Shown here piece after piece: positions 37,334-45,981 of a stretch of 64,000 bases of DNA. This DNA comes from Shewanella eurypsychrophilus. Its GTDB lineage: Bacteria; Pseudomonadota; Gammaproteobacteria; Enterobacterales; Shewanellaceae. Location of the stretch: NCBI RefSeq assembly GCF_007004545.3, contig NZ_CP045503.2:1272501-1336500 (forward strand). The letters are read 5' to 3'. A program made the translations under genes and the position numbers. Each line of letters opens with the position of its first letter. The first letter of the stretch is position 1. The notes beneath the pieces are model-generated. The model did no database searches. It was not told where the DNA came from and saw nothing but the letters and a program-made list of their open reading frames with translations.

Positions 37334-37705
37334 TTAGTGGCGCTGCTTAGGCGTGAGTCTCTGCTCTAGTTCATAAGGAGGAATAACCACACCTAGATCT
37401 TCTTGAACAGGAAAAACTGCCACAAACAGATCATCATCTTGCATGCCAGGCACCCAACGTTCTAACCATTCTGATACTGGAATTTCCAGTGGGATACAGT
37501 TAGCCCAGTCATCGATAGCCCAAGACTTAGCAGCCTCCTCACTTGGCCACATAGGAATGCAATCTTCTTCCTCAGTGGTCAGCATCACACAGCCATCATC
37601 ATCTTGAAGGGTCCAAATTACCTCTGCTGACTTTACTTGCTCTACAAAATAATCATAGCGAGCTTCGGGAGTCATCTGGCTTGCATCTTTGGCACTTTTG
37701 CTCAT
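37334..37705 (-). CDS. DUF2750 domain protein
   Basis: A small acidic cytoplasmic protein of about 123 residues. Features match the uncharacterised DUF2750 family: ARYDYFVEQVKSAEVIWTLQDDDG, an invariant MWPSEEAAKSWA block, and CIPLEIPVSEWLERWVPGM. An upstream in-frame ATG at 37717 exists; the ATG at 37705 is preferred because family members begin close to it. Function unknown. Confidence 0.82.
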   Translation of the reverse strand: MSKSAKDASQMTPEARYDYFVEQVKSAEVIWTLQDDDGCVMLTTEEEDCIPMWPSEEAAKSWAIDDWANCIPLEIPVSEWLERWVPGMQDDDLFVAVFPVQEDLGVVIPPYELEQRLTPKQRH

Positions 37706-37879
37706 GGTATCTCTCATATTTGATATAACTTGAATCTGTTAGCGCCAAGGTCTTAGCGATAACGTAATTGAGTGGATCATACCATTTCGATGCCAGTATT
37801 TTGAGGCTTTTTTATCAGCAAGAGCCAAGGAGGGGGAAAGTGAAGTTTATGCCGACAAAGTAGACTCTCTGTCGGCATC

Positions 37880-37893
37880 ATACCAATGGGTAT
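37880..37893. repeat. Short palindrome ATACC-N4-GGTAT
   Basis: Third copy (ATACCAATGGGTAT), just past the aqpZ stop. An adjacent GCCGACA/TGTCGGC hairpin at 37852-37876 may aid termination. Confidence 0.5.
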
Positions 37894-37901
37894 AAAAGCA
37901 G

Positions 37902-38603
37902 TTAGTCACTGTCTTTTGCGTTAAAGAATTTGTAGATAAAGCCAGCCAAGATAGCACCTGCAATGGGTGCAACCCAGAATAGCCATAATTGTGAGATTGC
38001 CCAGTCACCGACAAATAGTGCCGGCCCGGTACTACGGGCTGGGTTTACTGAGGTATTTGTGATTGGAATACTGATCAAATGAATCAGAGTTAAACCGAGT
38101 CCGATAGCGATAGGCGCAAAGCCTTTTGGTGCTCTGGCATCTGTTGCACCTAATATGATGAGCAGGAAGAATAACGTCATCACAATTTCAGTGACTAATG
38201 CAGATGTCATGGTATAGCCACCTGGTGAGTGTTGACCATAGCCATTTGATGCAAAGCCATCGGCTAAGCTAAAGTCGGCATTACCTGACGCTATAAGGAA
38301 TAAAATTGCTGCACCCGCGATACCACCTGCTACCTGGGCGGTAATATAGGGAGCCAGTTCTTTAGCTGGGAAGCGTCCGCCAGCCCAAAGGCCGAAAGAT
38401 ACTGCCGGATTTAAATGGCAACCTGATATGTGGCCTATGGCGAATGCCATGGTTAACACTGTGAGTCCAAAAGCGAAAGAGACGCCTAATAGGCCTATAC
38501 CGACTTCAGGAAAGGCTGCGGCTAATACCGCACTTCCACAACCACCAAGTACCAGCCACAGCGTACCGATAAATTCAGCTGCCATTTTTTGAGACATATT
38601 CAT
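37902..38603 (-). CDS. aqpZ: Aquaporin Z
   Basis: Water channel of the inner membrane. It has six membrane helices and two NPA half-helices: [11 protein letters not shown] (N65-P-A) and [16 protein letters not shown] (N187-P-A). H175 and R190 fit the narrow water-selective arginine/histidine filter of AqpZ rather than a glycerol facilitator. The length is 233 residues. AAGGA precedes the ATG. Confidence 0.95.
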   Translation of the reverse strand: MNMSQKMAAEFIGTLWLVLGGCGSAVLAAAFPEVGIGLLGVSFAFGLTVLTMAFAIGHISGCHLNPAVSFGLWAGGRFPAKELAPYITAQVAGGIAGAAILFLIASGNADFSLADGFASNGYGQHSPGGYTMTSALVTEIVMTLFFLLIILGATDARAPKGFAPIAIGLGLTLIHLISIPITNTSVNPARSTGPALFVGDWAISQLWLFWVAPIAGAILAGFIYKFFNAKDSD

Positions 38604-38755
38604 TAAACAGTTCCTTTTGTTTACCGCCCATACTTTGTATTAACTAAAGACATTTAGCCTAGGATGACTAAAAATGAGTTAACTCGCGTAGAGCAAAATG
38701 TGTTCAACGCTACTCTACGCTTTATCAGAAGTATAGAAAGTGAAACTTTTACTGT

Positions 38756-40168
38756 TTACTGATCTTGTCTAAACCGCTCTGCCTTGATCATCTCGATGAG
38801 GGTAGCAGCAATTTTGGTGTTGTCTAAGTGCCCGTTGAAATGCTGTTGACCTTTACCGTAGGCAAAAATTTGCACATCAATGCCGTTGTGACCACTTGTG
38901 GTCCAGCCTGTATAGGTGAGCTTGTCTATCTTCTGCTTAATGAGTTCTTCAAGCCTGTCTGCAGGCTCATGGGACTTTAGTCGACCCATTAGCCTGACTC
39001 TAAACCTGTCTAGAATCTCAGCTGACATGCTGATATTGATTGTTTTTGACCAAAAAGCTGAAAAGCTTTTGGGGGTATCGAGTATCGAGGGTGTTTTTAC
39101 TATGGCCTTGGCGACATCTTCTGGGAGCATCTTTACCTGTTTTAACCGTTTGCCCTTCCATTTGTATTTGCCCTCTCTTCCCAGGGTTAATCCCCCCGTT
39201 GAGTGATCTGCCGTTGCGACTAGCAGAGTGTCAGGGTGCGTGTCGACATAGTGTTTTACAGCGATTAATGTTTTAGCAAAATCATCCATCTCATTCATGG
39301 CACAAACAATGTCATTACTGTGGCCACACCAGTCTATTTGGCTGCCTTCGACCATCATCACAAACGGTGCAGTTTGCTTAGATAATAGCTTTAATGCCGT
39401 TTGGGTCATTGTTGTTAACCTGTAGGGATCATGGCTACCCAGTGCGGGCTCCATACCTGATGGTGCAAAAAGACCGAGTGCTGGTAATGAGTCAATGCTG
39501 CTTAGGTCACTCAGCTTATCGATATATTGATAGCCAAAATGTTGAAACTCTTGGGTAAGATCTTTATCTTCACGCACAAAGTATTGGGTTCCGCCGCCTA
39601 ACATCAGATCGGCAATAGGTCGACCATTGATGAGGTTAGTGAGATAGCTGTCGGCTATTTGATTATAATTTCTGCGGCTTTCATTGTGAGCCAAAAAGCT
39701 AGCTGGAGTGGCATGATTGATTTGAGAGGTCACCACGATAGCGGTGGCTTTTCCTCGCTCTTTTGCCATCTCCATCATAGTGGGGAGTTTATCTTGTTGA
39801 TGGTCGACAGAAATTGCGCCGTTGTAACTCTTGTGGCTGGTGGCTAAAGCCGTTGCCGCCGCTGCAGAATCGGTGACATAGGTGTCATCATCTGGATAGG
39901 TACTGGACATGCCGACCAGCAGTTGATCAAAAATGGTTTCTTCTACATGTTTGGTATCTGGTCTGTCTGAGAAGTAGCGATAAGCACTGGTGTAGGCCGG
40001 TCCCATACCATCACCGATGAGGTAGATGATATTTCTAGGCAGGTCTTCATCTGGAATAGAGATACGCTCTTCGGCCTGTAATACAGGGCTTAGGCTTGAA
40101 CTGACTAAGGTCAGTACGCCGAGTACAGACAAGTAGGGCAGGGAAGAGCTGAACTTAAATACGTTCAT
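38756..40168 (-). CDS. Alkaline phosphatase (PhoA superfamily)
   Basis: Secreted or periplasmic phosphomonoesterase of 470 residues with a signal peptide ending QA. The catalytic nucleophile Ser101 lies in VTDSAAAATALAT, with D53 of IGDGMG as a metal ligand. EGSQIDWCGHSND and TADHSTGGLTLG supply the other zinc ligands. It belongs to the same superfamily as E. coli PhoA but is divergent in the middle, so no symbol is given. It lies downstream of the S9 peptidase, with a hairpin between them. Confidence 0.92.
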   Translation of the reverse strand: MNVFKFSSSLPYLSVLGVLTLVSSSLSPVLQAEERISIPDEDLPRNIIYLIGDGMGPAYTSAYRYFSDRPDTKHVEETIFDQLLVGMSSTYPDDDTYVTDSAAAATALATSHKSYNGAISVDHQQDKLPTMMEMAKERGKATAIVVTSQINHATPASFLAHNESRRNYNQIADSYLTNLINGRPIADLMLGGGTQYFVREDKDLTQEFQHFGYQYIDKLSDLSSIDSLPALGLFAPSGMEPALGSHDPYRLTTMTQTALKLLSKQTAPFVMMVEGSQIDWCGHSNDIVCAMNEMDDFAKTLIAVKHYVDTHPDTLLVATADHSTGGLTLGREGKYKWKGKRLKQVKMLPEDVAKAIVKTPSILDTPKSFSAFWSKTINISMSAEILDRFRVRLMGRLKSHEPADRLEELIKQKIDKLTYTGWTTSGHNGIDVQIFAYGKGQQHFNGHLDNTKIAATLIEMIKAERFRQDQ

Positions 40169-40218
40169 GTTGATAATCCATTTTATTAGTTTTATTTGGG
40201 ATTTCAGTGTTATTCCAT

Positions 40219-40250
40219 TAAGCAGACAGCACTTATACGCTGTCTGCTTA
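40219..40250 (-). terminator. Hairpin between S9 peptidase and alkaline phosphatase
   Basis: A 12-bp perfect stem (TAAGCAGACAGC / GCTGTCTGCTTA) with an 8-base loop lies 45 bases past the peptidase stop. The U-tract is weak, so termination may be partial. Confidence 0.6.
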
Positions 40251-40293
40251 ACATTATTTATAACCAGTATTGATTAATTAGCTAACCATTAAA

Positions 40294-42765
40294 TTAGTGA
40301 AAGCTCACGGCAGACTCTGGCGCACTTAGCTTATGGCTCACATGGGTATCTAACCATTGCTCCTGCTCCCACAGCATATGTAAGATTGATTCTTCAGCTT
40401 TATAGCTATGACTTTCATAGGGGAAGGTCACCAATCTTGCTTGACCACCTAAGCCTCTGATGGCCTTAAATAGCCTGGCTGACTGCATTGGGTAAGTGCC
40501 TGAATTTGAGTCCATCTCCCCATGCATGATGAGTAGAGGTTCATCAATTTTATCGGCATGGGTAAAAGGTGAAATTTGTTGATACAGACTGGGTGCCTCC
40601 CAAAAATTACGCTTCTCATTTTGAAAACCAAAGGGGGTTAAGGTCCGGTTGTAAGCGCCGCTTCTGGCAATGCCTGCAGCGAAAAGGTCTGAATGTGCCA
40701 GTAGATTAGCCACCATAAATGCGCCGTAAGAGTGGCCGCCAATGGCGATTCGATTTTTATCTGCCACGCCCATCTCGACTAGCGTGTCGATTGCCGCTGT
40801 TGCGTTGTCGATCAGCTGAGTCCTGAAATTGTCGTTTGGCTTCTCTTTACCTGTACCTATGATTGGCATAGCAACCCGATCGAACACGGCATAACCTTTA
40901 GCAACAAAAGGGACTGGTCCCTTGGGGCTGATATAACTGTATTGATTGGCAGAGTAGTTGACCTGAGCGGCGACTTTCGAGTTTTTATATTCCCTTGGGT
41001 AGGCCCACATTAGGACTGGCAGTGGACCATCTTCTTTTTTGTAGCCTGCAGGCAGGTAGAGATTACCAGATAACGCTAGCCCATCAGCACGTTTGTAAGT
41101 CACTAGCTCTCTCGTCATCCCTTTGTAAGCTGGTAGCGCCTTGTTGGCTTGATATAAAACCTGCTCGGTTTTAGCTTCAGCATCGATAAAGACGAGATAT
41201 GACGGTTTTTTACTACTCTGTCGATTAATGATGAATTTAAGCGGCTCTCTACTGACAATATAGCGAATGGTTTCAAGTTGCTTATCTGATGAACGCCACA
41301 GTAGCTCTGAGGGTTTTATAGTCTCTTCTACTGCGGTGAGATTAATAGGCAGTGATTTTAAGAACGGCTGGTAACCCTGAGGCGATGCGCCTAAACCATA
41401 ATGAAGTAAGCTGTTATCTTCAACCGAGATAAGCTTAGGGTAAATCTCCCCGTTTATCTTGGCACTTTGGGATAGAAGTCTACCGGGATCGTTATAGCTG
41501 TCACGGATGGCTTTCTTATACCATAGCTTGAGTTCTGAAGGCTTGCTCGAATCAAAGAAGCTGACGCGGATCTGCTTTTTGTCTGAGTGTTTTTCGGTGA
41601 GCATACCAAGGGAATTCTCTCCCCATTGGATCTTTCTCATTCGCCAAGGCGTTTTCAGTAGCTGCTCAGGCTCCGCTGTAAATGGGGCTGCTATCTGTAA
41701 AAGTTGATCTCTGTACTTAGCTTTAACATTACTATCGCCTTTATCTAAGGCTTTGACGAAAGCTAACGTATCGGGCTTATCTGAGCGCCAATGTATTAGC
41801 CTAGGACCTTTTCTGACTGAGTCATTGCCAGAGGGTCGGTATTCACTGCTCTCTAGTTGTGCCAAGGTTTTTAGACGTGTTCCTGAGATATCAAATAGCT
41901 CAACCGTCTGGGCAAAATCATAGTATTTCACCATATGTGAAAAGGGCGGAGAGATGCGCTTTACGACAATGTATTCGTCATTGGGAGACAATTGATAGCT
42001 AATGTTGATATCGGCTTGACCGATTAATTGACTATCACCATCGAGGCGTAGCAGAGTTAGCTGGCTTTGAGTCAGTTGGCTGAATATCTGATCATCCTGA
42101 GTATTCTTTAAAAGATCTTGATAAGTACGTCTAGGTGCTTTTTGGCTACCGGTTTTACTGATGTTAGGCCCAATGTTACTCGCTGCATCAAGAGGGTGAG
42201 TATTTACTGACGCTATGCTAGTTAAAATTGCCTGACTGTTATAGAGCCATCGATACTTAAGGCCTAAGCTCGCATTTAATCGCGTTTTATTGAGCTTTTG
42301 AGTCAACTGCTTTTCGATATCGTACACATATAGGTCGGCACCTTTATCTGAGAGTCCGATATAACTAATGAAGCGGCTATTGGGGGAGAACTCAACTTTA
42401 GCGACTCGACTTGTTGCTAAGTTGACGCGCTGCTTTGTCGGTGTGGTTGAGCTGTTAAGTTTACCGAGGTCGATTAATTCTATGCCGATATATTGTGACT
42501 TGATTCGACTCGGAAGCAATTGCTCAGGAGATAATCTGAGACCAGCAAGCTTTAATTCTGTTTTGGATAAAGATTGGATTTTTACATGGGTCTTTGGGGT
42601 AAGTATTGCCAACCATTGTTTGTTTGTAGATAAGCGAGTGCTTACTTTTTTATTTTGATTGACGACTTCTTGTAGTGCCTGACTCGGTACTTGATATTCA
42701 TCGGCGTAACTAATAGGACTGACTAAAGCTATCAGGGCAAACATAAAGATGGGGATGCGAGACAT
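40294..42765 (-). CDS. Secreted prolyl-oligopeptidase-family (S9) peptidase
   Basis: An 823-residue serine peptidase with a signal peptide (1-21, ending SYA), a long beta-propeller domain (about 40-540) and a C-terminal alpha/beta-hydrolase domain. The catalytic triad is Ser679 (GGHSYGAF), Asp752 (MHGEMDSN) and His786 (ESHSY). The pattern is like the glutamyl endopeptidase (S9D) group. The frame is open to 42819, but AGGAG six bases before ATG 42765 fixes the start. It follows the TonB receptor gene by 87 bp and is likely cotranscribed, so it probably degrades peptides taken up through it or presented at the surface. Confidence 0.9.
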   Translation of the reverse strand: MSRIPIFMFALIALVSPISYADEYQVPSQALQEVVNQNKKVSTRLSTNKQWLAILTPKTHVKIQSLSKTELKLAGLRLSPEQLLPSRIKSQYIGIELIDLGKLNSSTTPTKQRVNLATSRVAKVEFSPNSRFISYIGLSDKGADLYVYDIEKQLTQKLNKTRLNASLGLKYRWLYNSQAILTSIASVNTHPLDAASNIGPNISKTGSQKAPRRTYQDLLKNTQDDQIFSQLTQSQLTLLRLDGDSQLIGQADINISYQLSPNDEYIVVKRISPPFSHMVKYYDFAQTVELFDISGTRLKTLAQLESSEYRPSGNDSVRKGPRLIHWRSDKPDTLAFVKALDKGDSNVKAKYRDQLLQIAAPFTAEPEQLLKTPWRMRKIQWGENSLGMLTEKHSDKKQIRVSFFDSSKPSELKLWYKKAIRDSYNDPGRLLSQSAKINGEIYPKLISVEDNSLLHYGLGASPQGYQPFLKSLPINLTAVEETIKPSELLWRSSDKQLETIRYIVSREPLKFIINRQSSKKPSYLVFIDAEAKTEQVLYQANKALPAYKGMTRELVTYKRADGLALSGNLYLPAGYKKEDGPLPVLMWAYPREYKNSKVAAQVNYSANQYSYISPKGPVPFVAKGYAVFDRVAMPIIGTGKEKPNDNFRTQLIDNATAAIDTLVEMGVADKNRIAIGGHSYGAFMVANLLAHSDLFAAGIARSGAYNRTLTPFGFQNEKRNFWEAPSLYQQISPFTHADKIDEPLLIMHGEMDSNSGTYPMQSARLFKAIRGLGGQARLVTFPYESHSYKAEESILHMLWEQEQWLDTHVSHKLSAPESAVSFH

Positions 42766-42852
42766 TCTTATCTCCTGATATAAAGTGGAGTAATGGTGAT
42801 TGGCAAGAATAGCGCCCAATGCTGGGCGCTATATCTAAGATGGAACTAAGCG

Positions 42853-45621
42853 TTAGAACTTTTGTGAATATCCGAAGAACAGGCTACGACCCTTTGCAGA
42901 GTAGCTGCTGTTATCGTCCTCATAGTATGGCCAGTCGTTGTGCTCGTCATTACGTATATCGTAAAGTGGCGGCATCTCATCGGTTAGGTTTTTAACACCT
43001 GCAGTGAACTTACCGTCCCATGGTGCTGAGTAAGAGAGAGTGATGTTAATTGTCTGATATGCATCTAAGGTATCAGTTTCAATCGACTCTACATCGTCAC
43101 CATCTGCATTCTCGTATTCGAACAGATCGGTACCTACAGCTTCACCTGTGTAGTAGTAGGTGATCGTTGCGCGGAAGTCTTCATAGTTCCAACTTAGGCT
43201 GGCATTACTTTTCCATTTAGGGAAGTAATCAGTCTCAGTTTGCTCTTCAATGGCATCGCCTACCTTCTCTTGATACTCTTTCTTAAGTAGGTAAGAGGCT
43301 GAAAGCTTGAACTTAAACTCACCAGCAGCGGTTTCTGGGAACTGGTAGTTAAAGCTGGCATCGATACCTTCCGATGCTTCATAGGCACTATTGATCGGGC
43401 CTTTGCGCATACAGGCGATATTTTGAATACCATCGTCATCAAATTCAGTTAGGTAACCCACTTCTGGCATTGTTGAGCAATCGGTATATTGACCATCCTT
43501 GTTATAGCTTGGGTCTTCTAGCATCTCGTCAGTTGAGATAGTCTTAACCGCGCCTTCAAGTTCGATATTCCACCAATCGACAGTCAGGTCGGCATTATCT
43601 GTGATATTTGCAACTAGACCTAAGTTCCAGAATTCGCCCTCTTCTTCAGTAAGTTTAAGATTGCCTGAGTTAAAGCCGTCATAGCTATCTTCATAGATCT
43701 CATCTGGAATAGTTGGGTGTGGATACTCTGTACCACCAAAGCTTCTTGTTAATCCAGAATAGAGGCGATGCATATCGGGTGCTCTAAAACTCTTACCCCA
43801 GTTAGCACGTACCATTACCTCATCAATTGGGCGGTAACTTAGGCCAATCTGAGGCGTAGTTGCTCCGCCTACATCCGAATCATCTAAGTATTGGTCATAA
43901 CGAAGTGCAGCAGAAAGATCTAATGACTTAACACCTGTGATGTCAGCAAGTAGTGGCACCTGTAATTCGCCAGCAACAGCGACACGATCACGGTCACCCT
44001 TACCACCTGTACCACCCATACCGATAAAGCCGCCGCTCATGGTGGTTTCATCTAAGGTATCTTCATAGCTTTCGCGTGCCCATTCGGCAGTGGTTGCGAA
44101 ACCGACAGTACCCGCATCTAACTCCATCAAGTCACCGGTAAAGACAGCTTGTAGCTGGTGCATGCTTGAGTCTGACTTCTTGGTTGAGTCACCAATAAGC
44201 GCTTCAGCTTGCTCGGTAGTTAGCTTGTTGTTTGGATACCATTTTGAAGCATCAGTGTCATTTGGATCGAACGTTATCATGCCAAGCAGGGCGTCGGCGC
44301 TGACCATATGATGGTTCTGTTTCTCATACAATGCATAACCACTAGACCAAGAGACATCTAGCTCGTAATCACCAATGGTACCGTTAGCGCCAAAGGCGAG
44401 AGAGGCTTTAGTGTTTTGAGTATCATAGGTACGTGGTCCAGGGTACTCTTCCATACGACGGCGCATCTGGAATTTATTGGAATCTTCAAATTCATACTTA
44501 TCGTAGCTGTATGCGCCTGTGATCTCATCTTGGTAGAAGTAATCCCCAAAACCTTTCTCATCTTTATACTTAGTGGTCTCTTTGTAGGACGCATTTAGCA
44601 TGCCGTACAGCTGCCAATCATCATTAAGATCGTAAGTGCTGTTAACGACTAGGTTTACTCTGTCATATTCTGACTGTAGACCACGGTCGGCATACTTATC
44701 GTAGTAACAATCATAAGTACCCGCTTCTACATATATGCCTTTATCACCGAATAGGTTAGTACACTGAGCTTCATCGACAGGGCTGTACTTGTCATCGGTA
44801 TAAACCTTTGAGTAATCTCTCACCCAAGATGCCCAGCTTGATGCTCCAGAGTCACCATATGGGCCCGCTCCCCAACGTGTATCGCCATCTTCATCTTCAT
44901 AATACGATGGGCTGTATAGGCCATCACGCTGGTACGTTTGAATCGCTTCCACCTGACGGTACTCAAGCATGATTAGGGTTTGACTGTTTTCAGTGTCGAT
45001 GCCCTGAAGGTAAGAGAGATCAAACTGCTCGCCACCACCTTGGGTAGTATCTGAATATTTAGCTTCTACCTTGGCGCCGTCATATTGTTTCTTAAGGATA
45101 ATGTTAACCACACCGCCGACGGCATCTGAACCGTAAATTGCCGATGCGCCACCGGTTAAGATTTCGATGCGCTCAACTGCGGCAGTTGGAATATCAGAGA
45201 CATCAACAAAGTTTGAGGTGCCGCCTGCTGCCGATGGGAATGAAGCTTGGCGACGGCCATTAATCAGTACTAAAGTTCTGTTGGCGCCCATTCCACGTAG
45301 GTTAACTGAGCTAGCGCTATCGGTGAAACCATCACTTTCGCCGTTTAGCGAACCACCGTTATTAGCGACTGATGATTGCAGCACCTCGGCAATAGAAGAT
45401 AAGCCGCTGTTTTCAATATCATCTGCAGTGATCACTGTGACAGGTGCTACACCTTCAAAGTCGGCGCGCTTAATGCGTGAACCTGTTACTGCTATTTTTT
45501 CAATCTCTTCATTATTAGCGTCTTTGCCAGCTGTTTGTTCTGCAGCTTGTAGCGATGACGTTGTTAGCGCTGCCATAGTCATGGCCAATGTCAAAGCGGA
45601 AAATTTCATCTGGTTTTTCAT
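42853..45621 (-). CDS. TonB-dependent outer-membrane receptor
   Basis: A large outer-membrane barrel of 922 residues. The signal peptide (to about 28) is followed by a TonB-box-like region (EKIAVTGSRIKR). The plug domain comes next (VTVITADDIENSGLSSIAEV ... LRGMGANRTLVLINGRRQ), then a Tyr/Asp-rich 22-strand-type barrel ending in the aromatic GYSQKF. Glu/Asp-rich loops are numerous. The ATG at 45621 is preferred over the frame-opening codon at 45660 because GGA lies five bases upstream. Substrate unknown; the adjacent S9 peptidase suggests peptides. Confidence 0.92.
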   Translation of the reverse strand: MKNQMKFSALTLAMTMAALTTSSLQAAEQTAGKDANNEEIEKIAVTGSRIKRADFEGVAPVTVITADDIENSGLSSIAEVLQSSVANNGGSLNGESDGFTDSASSVNLRGMGANRTLVLINGRRQASFPSAAGGTSNFVDVSDIPTAAVERIEILTGGASAIYGSDAVGGVVNIILKKQYDGAKVEAKYSDTTQGGGEQFDLSYLQGIDTENSQTLIMLEYRQVEAIQTYQRDGLYSPSYYEDEDGDTRWGAGPYGDSGASSWASWVRDYSKVYTDDKYSPVDEAQCTNLFGDKGIYVEAGTYDCYYDKYADRGLQSEYDRVNLVVNSTYDLNDDWQLYGMLNASYKETTKYKDEKGFGDYFYQDEITGAYSYDKYEFEDSNKFQMRRRMEEYPGPRTYDTQNTKASLAFGANGTIGDYELDVSWSSGYALYEKQNHHMVSADALLGMITFDPNDTDASKWYPNNKLTTEQAEALIGDSTKKSDSSMHQLQAVFTGDLMELDAGTVGFATTAEWARESYEDTLDETTMSGGFIGMGGTGGKGDRDRVAVAGELQVPLLADITGVKSLDLSAALRYDQYLDDSDVGGATTPQIGLSYRPIDEVMVRANWGKSFRAPDMHRLYSGLTRSFGGTEYPHPTIPDEIYEDSYDGFNSGNLKLTEEEGEFWNLGLVANITDNADLTVDWWNIELEGAVKTISTDEMLEDPSYNKDGQYTDCSTMPEVGYLTEFDDDGIQNIACMRKGPINSAYEASEGIDASFNYQFPETAAGEFKFKLSASYLLKKEYQEKVGDAIEEQTETDYFPKWKSNASLSWNYEDFRATITYYYTGEAVGTDLFEYENADGDDVESIETDTLDAYQTINITLSYSAPWDGKFTAGVKNLTDEMPPLYDIRNDEHNDWPYYEDDNSSYSAKGRSLFFGYSQKF

Positions 45622-45981
45622 CTGATTCCAGTCCTTGTTCTTATAATTAACTAGGGCCAATGAGATTAGAACCTAGTTTTTTTTAGGGGTGATGCTGTCG
45701 ATTAGCAATGCACAATCTCGAAAGATGTCAGCTGCATCCATTTGTAAATAAAATGTTTGTATTGAGCAATCACTTACGTGTCGTTTATATGTTGTTTATA
45801 CATCTATTTAATATCTATTCTTTTTGTTATTAATCTCTTACGGTGCTTTTTTATGTGTCTAACCTGCTTGTGTTCATATGTTGGTAACCTGTAAACTGTT
45901 TGGTGCCGAAGATAAACACCCTCGATAGGTGAATGATAAAAAGTCAGGCAATAAGATTGGTTTATTTTTTTGGGGGGGAGC
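45622..45981. other. 360-bp divergent control region between the TonB receptor and the PD40 regulator
   Basis: No gene is supported. It must contain the promoters of both transcription units and probably the binding site of the winged-helix regulator. I could not identify a clear operator by eye. A G8-type run (45972-45979) immediately precedes the regulator start. Confidence 0.5.

Noticed and set aside
45970-45981. TTG start extending the PD40 regulator
   Set aside because: The G-rich ribosome site lies directly before ATG 45982 and would be inside the coding region with the TTG start.
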